Origin: Adiantum capillus-veneris
Taxonomy: Eukaryota > Streptophyta > Polypodiopsida > Polypodiales > Pteridaceae
Assembly (NCBI GenBank): GCA_014529385.2
Contig: CM043967.1
Location: 7,468,501 to 7,532,500 of the forward strand
Length of the DNA: 64,000 nucleotides
Reading direction: 5' to 3'
Shown: piece after piece, positions 54,693 to 64,000 of the stretch
Position numbering within the stretch: position 1 is the first letter of the stretch
Layout: every line of letters begins with the position of its first letter
Notes under the pieces: model-generated
Told to the model about the DNA's origin: nothing
Databases searched by the model: none
Seen by the model: the letters and a program-made list of their open reading frames with translations, nothing else
Program-made: the position numbers and the translations under genes

Positions 54693-56816
54693 CTACTACT
54701 CTACCCGGCTACCTGTTCCTACGAGAGAGGGTGTGTTGGATGTGACTTTGTTTGCATCTAGTGTGAATGTCTTCTCCTCTTCATGGGCCTATGTGTAAAT
54801 CCGATAAGATAAAGAGTCATTTGATGTATCATATGTGGAAGGTGACTTAGAAAGTAGAGTGACTCTAATGATGTGTAAGGCTTTCATTCCAATGCTAGGA
54901 CTGAGTGGCATTATAAAAGGCGGATTTGGAATTTGAACGCGCAACGTAGGTATGAAGCAACGTCACTCGGAGCTCACATAGCCTGCGTTGCAGGTAGCTG
55001 AAGGCATCCGCCACATATTAAAAAAAGTCTTAACCTCCTCTGTGCCACGCCCCCATAACTGCACGACAGCCGAATCGCCTCGCAGCTTCCCCCTTGCTCA
55101 AACGTTTTCTCTGCAAACTTAGACGCTTGACGACAACACTTTTAATTCAGTTTTGAACTGCATCTTGACAGATTCGGTTGTTTTTTCGATTTTGTCCAAT
55201 TTGGTACCCCCTACCCTACTTGCATGCGTGAAAACTCAACTACCCTTTCTCTCTACAAAAGTGCTTGTGCTGTGCAACTTTCATGTATAATAATCAAGTT
55301 AATATTGTGGTCATGAATCCTTTTGTTTATGGACCAAGAGAAGAACCTAACGCTTCTATAGCTATACTTCTAGTCATGAATGCTTCATAGTTTTTCTCCT
55401 TGGATTGGTCAGGTCCCTCCAAGTATTCTTGATAGATCCTCTTCTTCTTGGAATGGTGGGTGTACTTGGATTCATAATGCGACATATGATGTATTGAATG
55501 CCTACTCTTCGCAAGCAAGATCGGATGTGAGGAGATTTATACAAAGTAGAGCCTATGAGTTGAAGAGAGGAGGAGTACTCTTTTTATTTTTGGCAGGATC
55601 TTCAAACAGTTCTAGCAAATGCTCACAAGCACACCACGATACCATATGGGAGATTTTTGACTTGGCATGGTTTGAACTAGTGGAGGAGGTAATCAAATTT
55701 AGCATTTAAAGGGTGTAAACCTCTTAACTTATACACACATCCATTTTTTGGTTTTGTTGCAGTAGGGTAAGAGGAAGCGGTTTAGGGACACTCAAATTCT
55801 ATGGGCCAAATCTTCACAACTCAATTTGCTATGGTACTTCATGGTTTGAATGAAAAGTAGATCCAGAGATGGCTCATGTGAAACTATTCTAGGACATAAT
55901 GTTCTACATCATCAAGTATTCAAATATCAAAAAAGAAACACAATGGATCTATTCCAACCTTGTCCTAGTTTTTTGGGAGTCATCCTTCTATTGGCTGCTC
56001 TACTGACGGAGGTCGGTGTAATAGTCGGTAATGTGTGCATGTGTGTGCAAAAAGCATATGATTACATTTTTCAAGACTTTTTGGAGATGCTAAAAAAATG
56101 CATAGAAATTTCTGTTTGCCAAATTTAACGAGTTTGAATGAGTTTTTTCATTTTAAGCATCAAGTAACTCCTTTTTTGTTTCTTTTTTTTATAATGCCAA
56201 TTGTGCTTATGCCCCTTTTTTTTTTTGTGGTGAAAATCCCTTCCATTTTCGTTTATTTTCTTCAGGCTTTCGTTGTTCTAGAATGCCAACCTGAACCTTC
56301 ACCTTGTTTTTTTTGTAATGGGAAGAACCTAATAGACACACATAATATGGCCTCCATGCATTTAAGCTACGTTATTTTAACATGAAATTATTGTTTGGGA
56401 ATATAAATACGTTGTTATAGGTAATACAAATTGCATAATTTTTCATTGGAACTAAGTATGGGGTGGGTGCGTGGGTGTGCGTGCAGGGTATAATGATGGT
56501 GGAAGAAAGGGAGATGTTCAACATGCCCATATTTTTCTTGAAAGAGGATGATCTAAAAAGTGTTATCATGGAAGCTCCCGAATTTCAAATCTTGGACTTC
56601 GAAACTGTGGAAGACACCAACAAGCAAGACAGTTTGAGTGTGCAACAATGGCTTGCATTCCTTACAAGCGTCACAAAACCCACCGTGGATTCATATTTAG
56701 GACCATGCAAAGCTACACAATTATTTGAGAGAGTGAAGGCTCTCGCGTTGCGACAACCCAACTTCAATACGCGTTTTATGCATAGTTTAGTGGTTGCTTC
56801 CCTTCAACGCCTTTAA
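44941..56816 (+). CDS. SABATH-family SAM-dependent carboxyl methyltransferase
   Basis: Three exons (44941-45594, 55413-55688, 56487-56816) join in phase 0 into 419 residues without a stop. Motifs: SYAQNSALQ (28-36) and the SAM-binding DLGCSYGRNTL (86-96); SDLPSNDFNALF (148-159); GVPGSFYGRLFP (189-200); the substrate-pocket LDFVVCSYSLHWLSQ (204-218) running across the splice into VPPSILD; SSQARSDVRRFIQSRAYELK and GGVLFLFLAG in exon 2; FDLAWFELVEE joined to GIMMVEEREMFNMPIFF across intron 2; C-terminal HSLVVASLQRL. This is the full-length layout of plant SABATH enzymes (usually about 350-400 residues), which methylate carboxyl groups of small acids such as salicylate, jasmonate or benzoate, or nitrogen in xanthines, in the cytosol. 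The substrate cannot be told here. Insertions 65-80, 115-140 (a Glu run) and 174-182 (a Gly run) explain the extra length. AATAAA follows at 56821. Confidence 0.93.
46836..48380 (+). pseudogene. Decayed pentatricopeptide-repeat (PPR) gene
   Basis: Repeated blocks show the plant PLS-type PPR signature in various frames: HNVVSWTLLIVGYAKTG near 47023, CNAISWIALIERYTQ near 47266, NALS-IPLIARNALV near 47440, ALIPRYNQEGKSKEP then LGYLQQMQSEGIS near 48030-48115, and HDAVS-TLPIARYAQ near 48194. Intact PPRs read …DVVSWTAMIAGYAQHG…EALKLFQQMQ.EG. Here stops and frameshifts occur in every block. PPR proteins bind organellar RNA for editing or processing; this copy is dead and lies in the sense direction inside SABATH intron 1. 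Confidence 0.72.
49157..49609 (-). CDS. Unrecognised 150-codon ORF in SABATH intron 1
   Basis: An open minus-strand frame from ATG at 49609 (MYLEASEKKNNEDLEEK) to TAG. The N-terminus is charged; the rest is rich in Tyr, His and aromatic residues: MDYTYMGLYRFIYRDQHNF, VRDLKHHKNLYMFTYTNAQG and LLVDKYGRGYKHVDP. Composition and the alternating hydrophobic pattern look like a beta-rich folded protein rather than chance, but no family is recognised. No introns are evident, and a stop lies directly upstream. It could be an exon of an unrecognised gene or an element fragment. Confidence 0.35.
   Translation of the reverse strand: MYLEASEKKNNEDLEEKHNLVNKPNVKFVKPNKAIGVSMDYTYMGLYRFIYRDQHNFYKCVEPNVRDLKHHKNLYMFTYTNAQGVQVLLVDKYGRGYKHVDPTELKRYTYMGTPISMHYIQLSMSALGIFEINLQGFETQIMNRMGFNKF
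51320..53910 (+). mobile_element. Ty1/copia remnant in SABATH intron 1
   Basis: A primer-site-like TGGTATCAAAGC at 51320-51331 follows a possible LTR end (TTTCA, 51317), and pol fragments are recognisable at 53304-53900. The DNA between (51340-53280) has no recognisable coding sequence. LTR starts and target duplication were not found. Confidence 0.6.
53304..53900 (+). pseudogene. Copia pol fragments (integrase-RT linker, RT start, RNase H region)
   Basis: The linker STSVSRIFERFVTSLDYITL and CDESYCYDEAVL is followed by the RT start MNSLKKNQTWALVHFPKG, all typical of plant copia pol. Most of the RT is deleted: within about 60 bp the sequence is already in VSKFMANPSKKH and VVKGVITYLNGTKELCL, then YTNAYYAR-like RNase H. 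Several stops. Clearly dead. Confidence 0.78.
54627..54689. repeat. Compound (GT)n-(GA)n microsatellite
   Basis: A GT run at 54627-54651 followed by GA at 54661-54689, late in SABATH intron 1. Short frames through it are repeat artefacts. Confidence 0.9.
55413..55688 (+). CDS. SABATH gene exon 2
   Basis: 92 codons after acceptor TTGGTCAG, beginning VPPSILDRSS and ending WFELVEE before donor GTAATC. It encodes the central part with SWNGGCTWIHNATYDVLNAY and GGVLFLFLAG. The joined protein reads LHWLSQ-VPPS, exactly the family motif. Confidence 0.9.
56487..56816 (+). CDS. SABATH gene exon 3
   Basis: 109 codons and TAA after acceptor GTGCGTGCAG, starting GIMMVEERE. It holds the FNMPIFF segment that shapes the active site and the C-terminal helices. 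Intron 2 (55689-56486, 798 bp) shows nothing else. Confidence 0.9.
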   Translation, partial: GIMMVEEREMFNMPIFFLKEDDLKSVIMEAPEFQILDFETVEDTNKQDSLSVQQWLAFLTSVTKPTVDSYLGPCKATQLFERVKALALRQPNFNTRFMHSLVVASLQRL

Positions 56817-58068
56817 ATTTAATAAAATGAGTAGGTGCTAGGTAATCTCTAGATGATTTAAACCAAAACCAAAGCTATAAAAAGGTTTTGCATGTTAATT
56901 TATGAAGAAGGGTAAGGGTGGTAAAATGTAGGATCGAGTGTTGGGCTCCTATCTTTGTTAAAGAAATTGTTTGGATAATCTAAAGTTTGTTATTTTGATT
57001 CCATGCTAAACTATGGAGGAAAGAGAAGAGTGTCCTAGCACCATCCACAAACAAGATGCAGCTACATCCACCTAGGGATTCTTGCCCTAAAAGTTGCCTA
57101 TCGCTTATTTCCTTTCAATCACACTTCTAGCTAAGATCACAATCTATTCACCACCACCATCAGCAAATTATTTCCTATTGGATAACCAACGCATGGACTA
57201 TGATTACCTAGAGGAGGTCTCTTTAGGCTTACCAAACTGGCCATACAACCTTGTAAATCTCTTCTTTTCCACAATGAAAGAGAGAAGTTATAATACTTAC
57301 AAGATATTGGGGTAAAGGCCACTCTGCCGTACATTTACTTACAACTTATTAGTACACCCAACTAACCTATTCTTTATCTTAACTAAAGAATAAAGAGTAC
57401 ATTGTATTTTTGCTATAAAATCTCCACCCATTCTGTATCTCTTCATCTTCGCCTTCCTTCCATGCATGCACACACACTCCTCTGGCACATCCCATCCTTT
57501 CAACTAGTCCTAGAGCCAGAGTGAAGGCCTTTCACCATTACAACTTCACGATGGAGAATGAGATGAAGTTGTAAAAAAAGTTAAGTCTAATGAGCAACAA
57601 TGATATCTTTGTGTAGAAGGTAGATTTTAGCTTAATTCGCTTGTAGCTTGCCAAAATCATTGTGGTCTACAACTTTTCAGTTGGACATTTTTTCAAATTT
57701 TGCACCAATTTTGTTGTACATTTTGCAAACTAACTACAGGTCCTCTACACACAGACCCAAATTTTGTACCTTGATTATCTCTTAGTGTAAATGGGTTTTG
57801 GGTATATCATCTACTAGGATTATGCATTTTTAATGTGGTCTACATTTTTGCAAAACAAAGGTTTTTTAAATTCTTGATGGTTTGAGAGCTATTGGGGACA
57901 AACTACATGTTGTTTTAGATATTGTAGATGCATTCTAGACAATCCATATATTCCCTGTATAGTTGAGAGCGACTCTTGACAATTCTATGCATAGCACAAC
58001 AAGCTTATTCAACTTGGTTAGTTCGATGATTTGTATGCTTTTGTACAGAGCTAGAAATTACAAGTCCT
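56817..58068. other. Downstream of the SABATH gene, no gene seen
   Basis: AATAAA at 56821-56826 may serve polyadenylation. The remainder has only short unsupported frames. Confidence 0.5.
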
Positions 58069-58112
58069 TTGTTGGTAGCTCTTGGATTTGCAATAGATTT
58101 AATTCTCTATGA

Positions 58113-58240
58113 GACGCATTTGAGCATTGTGTTTGCTCATGCTTTATGCACTTTGTTCATAAACCATGAGCAAACACATTGTGGGACGCATTTGAGCATT
58201 GCGTTTGCTCAAGGTTTATGCACTTTGTGCAGTATTGACT
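58113..58240. repeat. 72-bp tandem repeat with an embedded hairpin
   Basis: GACGCATTTGAGCATTG(T/C)G… to TTATGCACTTTGT occurs at 58113 and 58185. Within it GTTTGCTCATG (58131-58141) and CATGAGCAAAC (58165-58175) form a perfect 11-bp inverted repeat. Confidence 0.85.
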
Positions 58241-58595
58241 GCTTGTGCTCTTTTGAGAGATGGTTATCCCCAGAGGTAGTTCACTTCAATCCAAAGATAC
58301 TATTGATACTTGCATATTTTGTTGGCGCTTGTTTATGGGCATATCTTGCTACATATAGTAGCGATTTTCTCATGATTTATGTATGTTGAGTTGTGGATAC
58401 TTTCTTATATTCCATCGTGGATATTTATTGGCATTTATGGTAGTCTAATCATTGGTGAGGCTTGATCAGATACTTTGAATCTACTAAACCTATTGGGGGG
58501 TCTTGCGGGTCATATTTGATCAAGTTGACATTCGGGTAAAGAAAAACCTCATGCAAGACCCCCCAACAGGTTTGTATCATGCAGGTCTTGCATGA

Positions 58596-59004
58596 ATTCC
58601 ATGTTGGTGGGTCATATTTGATCAATTTGGATAAGATTTTATCAATGAGATACTCTCTATGCATAGTGTTAGTGTTTTGACAGCTTTATTGAGTCATTTT
58701 TTTGTTGATATTTTTGTTGCATTTATTCGAAAATATCTACCAAGATTTTCCTAAATTTCCCAATAAAGCACCTACCAAGGTTTACCAAGGTTTTATCATG
58801 CGGGTCTTGCATGAGGTTTTTCTTTGCTTTGTATTCCATGTTGGCGGGTCATATTTGATCAATTTGGATAAGATTTAATACATTCTATCAATGAGATACT
58901 CTCTATGCATAGTGTTAGTGTTTTGATAGCTTTATTGAGTCATTTTTTTGTTGATATTTTGTTGCATTTATTCGAAAATATCTACCAAATTTTCCTAAAT
59001 TTCC
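58596..59004. repeat. Two direct copies of a ~170-bp sequence
   Basis: ATTCCATGTTGG(T/C)GGGTCAT…ATGAGATACTCTCTATGCAT…CGAAAATATCTACCAA…CTAAATTTCC is present at 58596-58760 and 58833-59004. The second has a 10-bp insertion. Between and before them AAAAACCTCATGCAAGACC (58541-58559) is repeated inverted at about 58803-58821. Confidence 0.88.
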
Positions 59005-59099
59005 GCTATAAAATTGACTCTTGGTAGTTATGGACTTGTCTTTCAAAAAGGATGTCTAGAAGTTTGATCGCACAAACTTATCCATCTAGAAAGAACAAA

Positions 59100-60240
59100 T
59101 CGAGGATGTATTGATTCAAAAGAACTAGTTGGAGCCATTTTTTGCATGTCAAGAGGGTGATCCTCACACAGATGCCCATTGGAAATCATTTGATGCAAAA
59201 GCAAGGTCTACCATTTGTTTACACCTTGCAGATTCAGTGTTCTTTGCTATTGTGGGTAAAGACACCACTCATTATCTATGGTAGAAGTTATGCAACACTC
59301 ATGAGGGAAAGACGGCTAGTAACAAAGTTAACTTGATGAAGAAGCTTGATGAGCTACATATGAAGGAAAGTGGTAGTGTGCCAAGACACTTGAATGAGGG
59401 TTTAGCATCACTTTCAGCCAATTGAATTCACAAGGACTTAACTTCAACGATGAAGTCCAATCTGTTTTCTTGTTCTGTTTCTTACCTTCCTCATGGGATA
59501 TGTTCTGTACAATCGTAAGTAATTTGACACCTAATTGCAAGTTTGTCTACAATGATGTCATTGGTAGTTTGCTCACTCAAGAGATTTGCATGAAGTCTAT
59601 TGAGCCTACCAAGTTTGGTGATGCTTATGTTGCTCACTCTCATTGAGATAGAGGTTGCGCTCATGATTGTGCAAAGTCCAAAGAATGCAAGAACTTTCAC
59701 ATCAAATTTTATGCTTCTATGTATGATGTTGAGTGCTATTGTTGCCATAGAAAGTGACACATGAACTTAAATAATGTCATGCTACATAGCAAGAAAATAA
59801 GTCTCATGATGACAAGAAGCTAAGGTGAAAGAGATCAATGTTGCAGAGTACCATAAGACTATGACTTATGTTGGGGATATTTTGGTCTTTACATTAGATC
59901 TTAAAGAAGATGGTCTTGTTATGCATGAGACCAGTTATGCACATAATTGACTTTGGTGTTGATTTTCATGTTATATCCACATAGAGAGTGGTTTTCCTCC
60001 TCTGCAAAGTGCTAACAAGGTATAGTCATGTTAGGTGATTATTATATGCTTGATATTGTTGTGATTTGAGATATAAAGGTGGTACTCTCTAATGGCACAA
60101 AGTTCATGCTTAAGAATGTCAACATGTTCTTGAGTTAGCAAAGAGCTTGATCTCATTGGGAAAGCTAAATGACTTGGGTTACACAACCACATTTGGGAAT
60201 CAGTCTTGGGTTATCAAGAAGGAAGGCCAAATCCAATGAA
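59100..60240 (+). pseudogene. Copia gag, zinc-knuckle and protease remnant
   Basis: Across several frames: HYLW-KLC…EGKTASNKVNLMKKLDELHM and ESGSVPRHLNE, then 59422-59646 with SQGLNFNDEVQSVFLFCFLP, SSWDMFCTIVSNLTP and SIEPTKFGDAYVAHSH, the standard plant copia gag (UBN2) order. A degenerate knuckle (CYCCHRK-H) and protease traces follow (DFGVDFHVIST-REWF, YTTTFGNQSWVIKK-like). Frameshifts and stops are frequent. No LTRs were assigned. Confidence 0.75.
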
Positions 60241-60507
60241 ATTTCCTCAAAAGGAACTTCATTAGACTCTAGTTCATCTAAAACTAAGATTTCTCAAGAT
60301 AAAGAGTAGCTAATGTTAAAGTTTCAATTCCAACACATCTTCATCAATAAGGTAGAAACAAAGGTTCAATCATGTTGGCATAGGTAGGTTTGCATGATTT
60401 GGATGATCGAAATCATCTACATCATCAAATCTAGGCGTGGGAAGAGTCTATAGTGATTACCAAGCAGTTGGGAAGAAAAGTACCTAAAAGTCAAGAGAAA
60501 TTTTAAG

Positions 60508-60756
60508 ATGTTCAGCAGCAGCAAAATTGTAGGAGTGTTATCAACCACCTACAATGGTGATCTCATGGATCAATACAAAGAGAAGTTGCTCTACTCAATA
60601 TGGACTAAATCTTGCATGAGAATTTATCTTAATTTCACTCCTACCATTTTTGGTGAAGGCACCAAGTTGGCTGCTTCTAGAGTAGCAGACTACAAAGAGG
60701 AGCCAACATACCATCTTGAGAGCTACCTACCATGGGATACACCCATGATCTCTTGA
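60508..60756 (+). other. Short open frame, unrecognised
   Basis: 82 codons (MFSSSKIVGVLSTTYNGDLM … YHLESYLPWDTPMIS) with no recognised motif, located after the copia gag remnant. It may belong to the element or be chance. Confidence 0.2.
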
Positions 60757-60948
60757 TGAAGTGTAAAGAATAAATGTCCCCTCATCATGGAGGATCTACT
60801 TACCAAATAAATCCCCAAAATTCACTGGGAGGAGTCATCTACAACAGCTATAAAGAGTGCAACAGAGCACACTGCAGTAGTCCTTTTGTGCACACTAAGT
60901 ATCTAGGAGTATTGTAGTGCCAAGAGCCTAGTATTGGTGCCCAGTTCC

Positions 60949-61122
60949 AAGATGATATTGGGTTAGAGCAAGGATTCCACTTCACATTATGTAGTGAGCT
61001 TAGTAAGGTTATGAAGTGATGTTACTGAGAACCTCAGTTCCAAGATGATATTGGGCTAGAGCAAGGATGCCACTACACATTTTGTAGTGATCTTAGCAAG
61101 GTTTTGAAGTGATGTTACTAAG
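60949..61122. repeat. Two tandem copies of a ~90-bp sequence
   Basis: TTCCAAGATGATATTGGG(T/C)TAGAGCAAGGAT…TTAG(T/C)AAGGTT…TGAAGTGATGTTACT occurs at about 60949 and 61040 with a few differences. Confidence 0.85.
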
Positions 61123-61337
61123 AAACACACTCACACCTTAGTATTGACATAGAGAGTGAAGAAAGTGAAGATGGAGTGATAGCTGAGAGACATTGTAAGA
61201 AATTAGAACATCTTGTATAGAATGTTGTATCTAGAAACACACTGCTTGTATTTGGATCTATAGCATTAGCACTGGGTTTGGGGATCAACCTTTTATTCTC
61301 TTTGTTAGTATTAGTGTTGTGTATCAAGGTGATTCAC

Positions 61338-61480
61338 AGTACCAAACTTTGGTACTTTCAGAGTACCAAAATATATGTTTGGTACTAACTCTTTGTTATT
61401 GGTACTATTAAAATCTATTATAGTACTAAGTTTGGTAATTTTCAGTGCCAATTTTGTTACCCGAGTACCAACATTGTATC
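61338..61480. repeat. Cluster of AGTACCAAA / TTTGGTACT motifs
   Basis: The motif and its inverse alternate: CAGTACCAAACTTTGGTACT (61338-61357), then AGAGTACCAAAATATATGTTTGGTACT, then further GGTACT and AGTACC copies to 61480. The first pair is almost a perfect palindrome. It is followed by a primer-site-like TGGTATCAAAGC at 61618, so it may lie within an old LTR. Confidence 0.65.
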
Positions 61481-61617
61481 CAAGGTAGTTTGCTTATGAA
61501 TAAAGGTATTCCTCTCATTATACCATTGTCTCTCTTATACATTTGATTACATATTGGCTCTCCTCTCTCATATATCTTGGCACAAAGATCCATACATACT
61601 TCTATAATTTTTTCACA

Positions 61618-61629
61618 TGGTATCAAAGC
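61618..61629 (+). promoter_or_regulatory. Possible LTR primer binding site
   Basis: TGGTATCAAAGC after TTTTTTCACA, resembling the tRNA-Met primer sites elsewhere in the window with one mismatch. No paired LTR was found, so this may be a remnant 5' LTR end of the gypsy fragment that follows. Confidence 0.4.
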
Positions 61630-61884
61630 AGGTTACAATGCCTAGGTAGAGAGAGAGTCTGATTAAGTATGGAAAGTTCTTGAAGTTGGATGGATTCACT
61701 TTAGTACTTTCAGCCAGAGATGAGGGAAATATGGCCAAAGGAGGCCCACTATGCCTTCTCCAATAGGCAGCTTGAGGAAGACGTGAAGCGACCAAAAAGG
61801 AGTGTTGTTGCAGACAAGCAACCACAAGGATGCATGGTTGCAAGTTTAAAGCATTTCCTTGCTTGCATTTCATACGACACAAGA

Positions 61885-62800
61885 AAGAAAAGAGTCAACA
61901 TGCACGGGTTTCCCAGCATGACCATGATCCCAAGTTCAATAGTCATTTTTGGAGGGTTGTATTTAAACGATTGGATACACAACTCAATATTAATACTACA
62001 AAATCATTTTCAAATGGATGGTTAGACTGATGTGTTAATCAAGTGCTAGAGGATATGCTAAGAGCATACGTTAGCAAAAACCAATGAGAATGGAAAGATT
62101 ATCTCCCTCTTCTCAAGTTTTCTTACAATAGTGTCAAGCATGTGATGACTAGTTTTAGTCTTTCATGCTTATGTATGGTTGTCAACCTAGGTCACTAGTT
62201 ACGGCGGGATTGGCAGCTGAGAAACTTTAGAAAGTCAAGGATTTTCTCCAAGACCACGTGGATATAATGAGACTTTCTCATCAAAATGTTTGACAAGCAT
62301 AGATCGGTACAAAAAGTATGTGGATGAGAAACGTCAGCAAGTTACCTTCACAAAAAGGGAAGAGGTACTTTTACATGTGCCAGAGCATTCAAAAAGTTTG
62401 AAGACTAGGCCAATACCTAAATCGTCTCCAAGATATTGTGATTGTGGGCTGTTTAAAATACTCGAGCAAGTTGGAAATATGGCCTACAAACTCTCATACC
62501 TCTGCACTCTCTCATTCATCCGGTATTTCATGTAATTCGTTTACATAACGCTTCCATAGGGATGACAATGTCATTGACCCACAGATTTTGGTTAATTTCA
62601 TTGAACCTCCAACCTAGCCGCATGAACCTTAGCATATACTTGACTATCATGATATGCTTATGCATCATCATGTGCATCAACAAGCATTAGTCAAGTAGAA
62701 AGACATGCTGAAGAAGGTGCCACTTGGGAAAACATTACTGTTCTTAAGAAAAAAATTCCCACTTTTGTTTTCAAGGACAAAAATGCTTCTCCAAGGGGGG
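61885..62800 (+). pseudogene. Ty3/gypsy integrase and chromodomain remnant, related to the 3.4-kb fragment
   Basis: In changing frames: VSQHDHDPKFNSHFWRVVFK (integrase around the second catalytic position, SDRDP changed), VNQVLEDMLRAYVSKNQ, WKDYLPLLKFSYNSVKHVMT, then 62290-62535 with EEVLLHVPEHSKSLKTRPIP and SPRYCDCGLFKILEQVGNMA, and the chromodomain tail EEGATWENI…KKKIPTFVFKD near 62700-62790. The order and wording match the fragment at 3414-4120, so both derive from one chromovirus family, different from family A. Many stops. Confidence 0.82.
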
Positions 62801-64000
62801 GAGTAATGTTAGGCCAAGGGCTAGAGGGTAGGGGCTAGTTTGAACTAAGCTCATGGGTTACCTATATGATGTATGGAGCCTCATGGATGGATGATATCTA
62901 TGCCCCATGTGCATGTGTATATATTGTTTTCCACCCTTCTAGGTCAAAACTAGCTCTATGTGCTAGGGAGGTGAGGTGCAGTCATAGTGCATCACTTATG
63001 TATGTTTAGACGTTGTCAAAATGAGATTTTTAAGTTATGTTTAATCACTGGTCAGACTCATTTTATGCATAAAAAGTTCATGTCTCAAGCACTACATGTG
63101 CGGGCTCAGTTTGATTGTAGTGGATATGTCAAACTCCAAGTGTGGGAGTCAGTTCATTAAGAATGATGGTTTACGGTCAAGGGTTGAGATCCCTCATGGA
63201 TTATGGTTATGATTTTGATTGTGGATAGCAGTGATTCCATTTCTTCATCTGCATTTTTAGAGCCTTCCTTTTCAGTGTGGTCGTCTTCATCTTCATTTGT
63301 AGAGACTTCCTTTTCAGTGTGGTGGTCAAAAGCTTCTTCTTTCCTTGATAAGTGTACAATCTTTAACTTCCCCTCATAATCATGTTGATGGTCTTGGTGC
63401 TTTCTTCAGCACTTCATCTTTGAGTTGTAGCAAGATTCTCCTCTCAAATGTGGGTAGTAGATTATTATCCATATTCAATGCATGGTAAGCTATTCATGTG
63501 AGAGCTTCACCACTTCTAATTTCATGTGTTATGGTGGTGGCTATTGCCTAATTTGGGTTAGTGTACCTATGTCTTTGCAAAGTTTGAGTGTTTTTTATAT
63601 AGCCTCAAGGCCACCTCTAACTCTCTCCTTATCAAGTTTGCAAAGGTGGTTGAAGTTCAAACTTTTTAGTACTTTCCGTTGTGTTTTTCTACCTTGAAAG
63701 GTTGTAATTCAACCCTTTCGAAGATCTTCTTGACCTCCTTCTTCTTTGGTAAATCTCCCACTTCCTTTGGCATAAGTGTTGGCTTCTCTAGAGTCCCTTG
63801 TGAATCTTGGACATTGCCTTGAAAGATAGTAGTTGAGTGCATCTACATATACTTATCAAACTAGTAGGTAGTGGCTTGCTTGATATACTATTCTTCTTAT
63901 TGATAGGGTTGCGAATCTGACAGCCTATCCTACAATGTGGTATTTTTCTCTTGTGTTCTCCCCTTATTAGCCATGATGCCTAAATTTTTCAAGTGTCAAA
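62801..64000. other. Putative 3' LTR start and unannotated right end
   Basis: After AAGGGGGGGAGTAA a TGTTAGGCC at 62807 may start the 3' LTR of the gypsy fragment. The end of that LTR cannot be placed. To the right edge I see only short frames without motifs and a partial repeat of TAGAG(C/A)CTTCCTTTTCAGTG (63259 and 63300). Confidence 0.4.

Larger units (their letters stand above)
45595..55412 (+). other. SABATH intron 1, 9.8 kb, filled with other elements
   Basis: GT (45595) to AG (55412). It contains a poly-C run near 45826, a decayed PPR gene, an unrecognised minus-strand ORF and a copia remnant with a GT/GA microsatellite. The length is inferred from the intact exons on both sides joining in phase. 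Confidence 0.82.

Noticed and set aside
63482-63697. Short plus-strand ORF near the right edge
   Set aside because: No recognisable motif and length within chance expectation.

Overview
The window is nuclear DNA of a land plant. The evidence is spliced genes with GT-AG introns, a SABATH-family methyltransferase, Ty3/gypsy and Ty1/copia LTR retrotransposons whose primer sites match plant initiator tRNA-Met, a LINE remnant, decayed pentatricopeptide (PPR) repeats, and abundant GA, GT and CT microsatellites. The PPR style (…LQQMQSEG…) and the transposon-filled long intron would suit a seed-free plant such as a fern, but the clade is only a guess.

Layout. At 1-2.8 kb lies a four-exon minus-strand gene of an unrecognised family. 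It runs off the left edge and carries two in-frame stops. At 3.4-7.3 kb a gypsy integrase/chromodomain remnant is followed by a minus-strand copia element (4305-7297). A 789-bp terminal-inverted-repeat element has inserted into that copia 3' LTR; its 8-bp target duplication is proved by the empty site in the partner LTR. At 7.9-31.6 kb is a nest of gypsy elements. Chromodomain element A (7881-15583) has a truncated 3' LTR fused to the gag of a second copy, A2. A2 is itself interrupted by a different 9.7-kb gypsy element, B (15902-25608), flanked by a 5-bp AAGTT duplication. B carries almost 4 kb of extra sense coding sequence between pol and its 3' LTR. At 31.8-34.9 kb is AT-rich DNA with small tandem repeats. 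At 35-36.5 kb is a minus-strand LINE remnant flanked by about 70-bp direct repeats. At 36.7-43.9 kb is a third, minus-strand copy of family A (A3), lacking its integrase core.

The one apparently intact cellular gene is the SABATH methyltransferase (44941-56816, plus strand). It has three exons with phase-0 junctions and encodes 419 residues. Its first intron is 9.8 kb and holds a PPR pseudogene, a 150-codon unrecognised minus-strand ORF and a copia remnant. From 57 to 64 kb are further degenerate elements: a copia gag/protease remnant, short direct and inverted repeats, and a second fragment of the gypsy family seen at 3.4 kb.

Apart from the SABATH gene, and possibly the left-edge gene family, almost everything recognisable is mobile-element sequence at different stages of decay. 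No RNA genes, CRISPR arrays or prokaryotic-type operons were seen.
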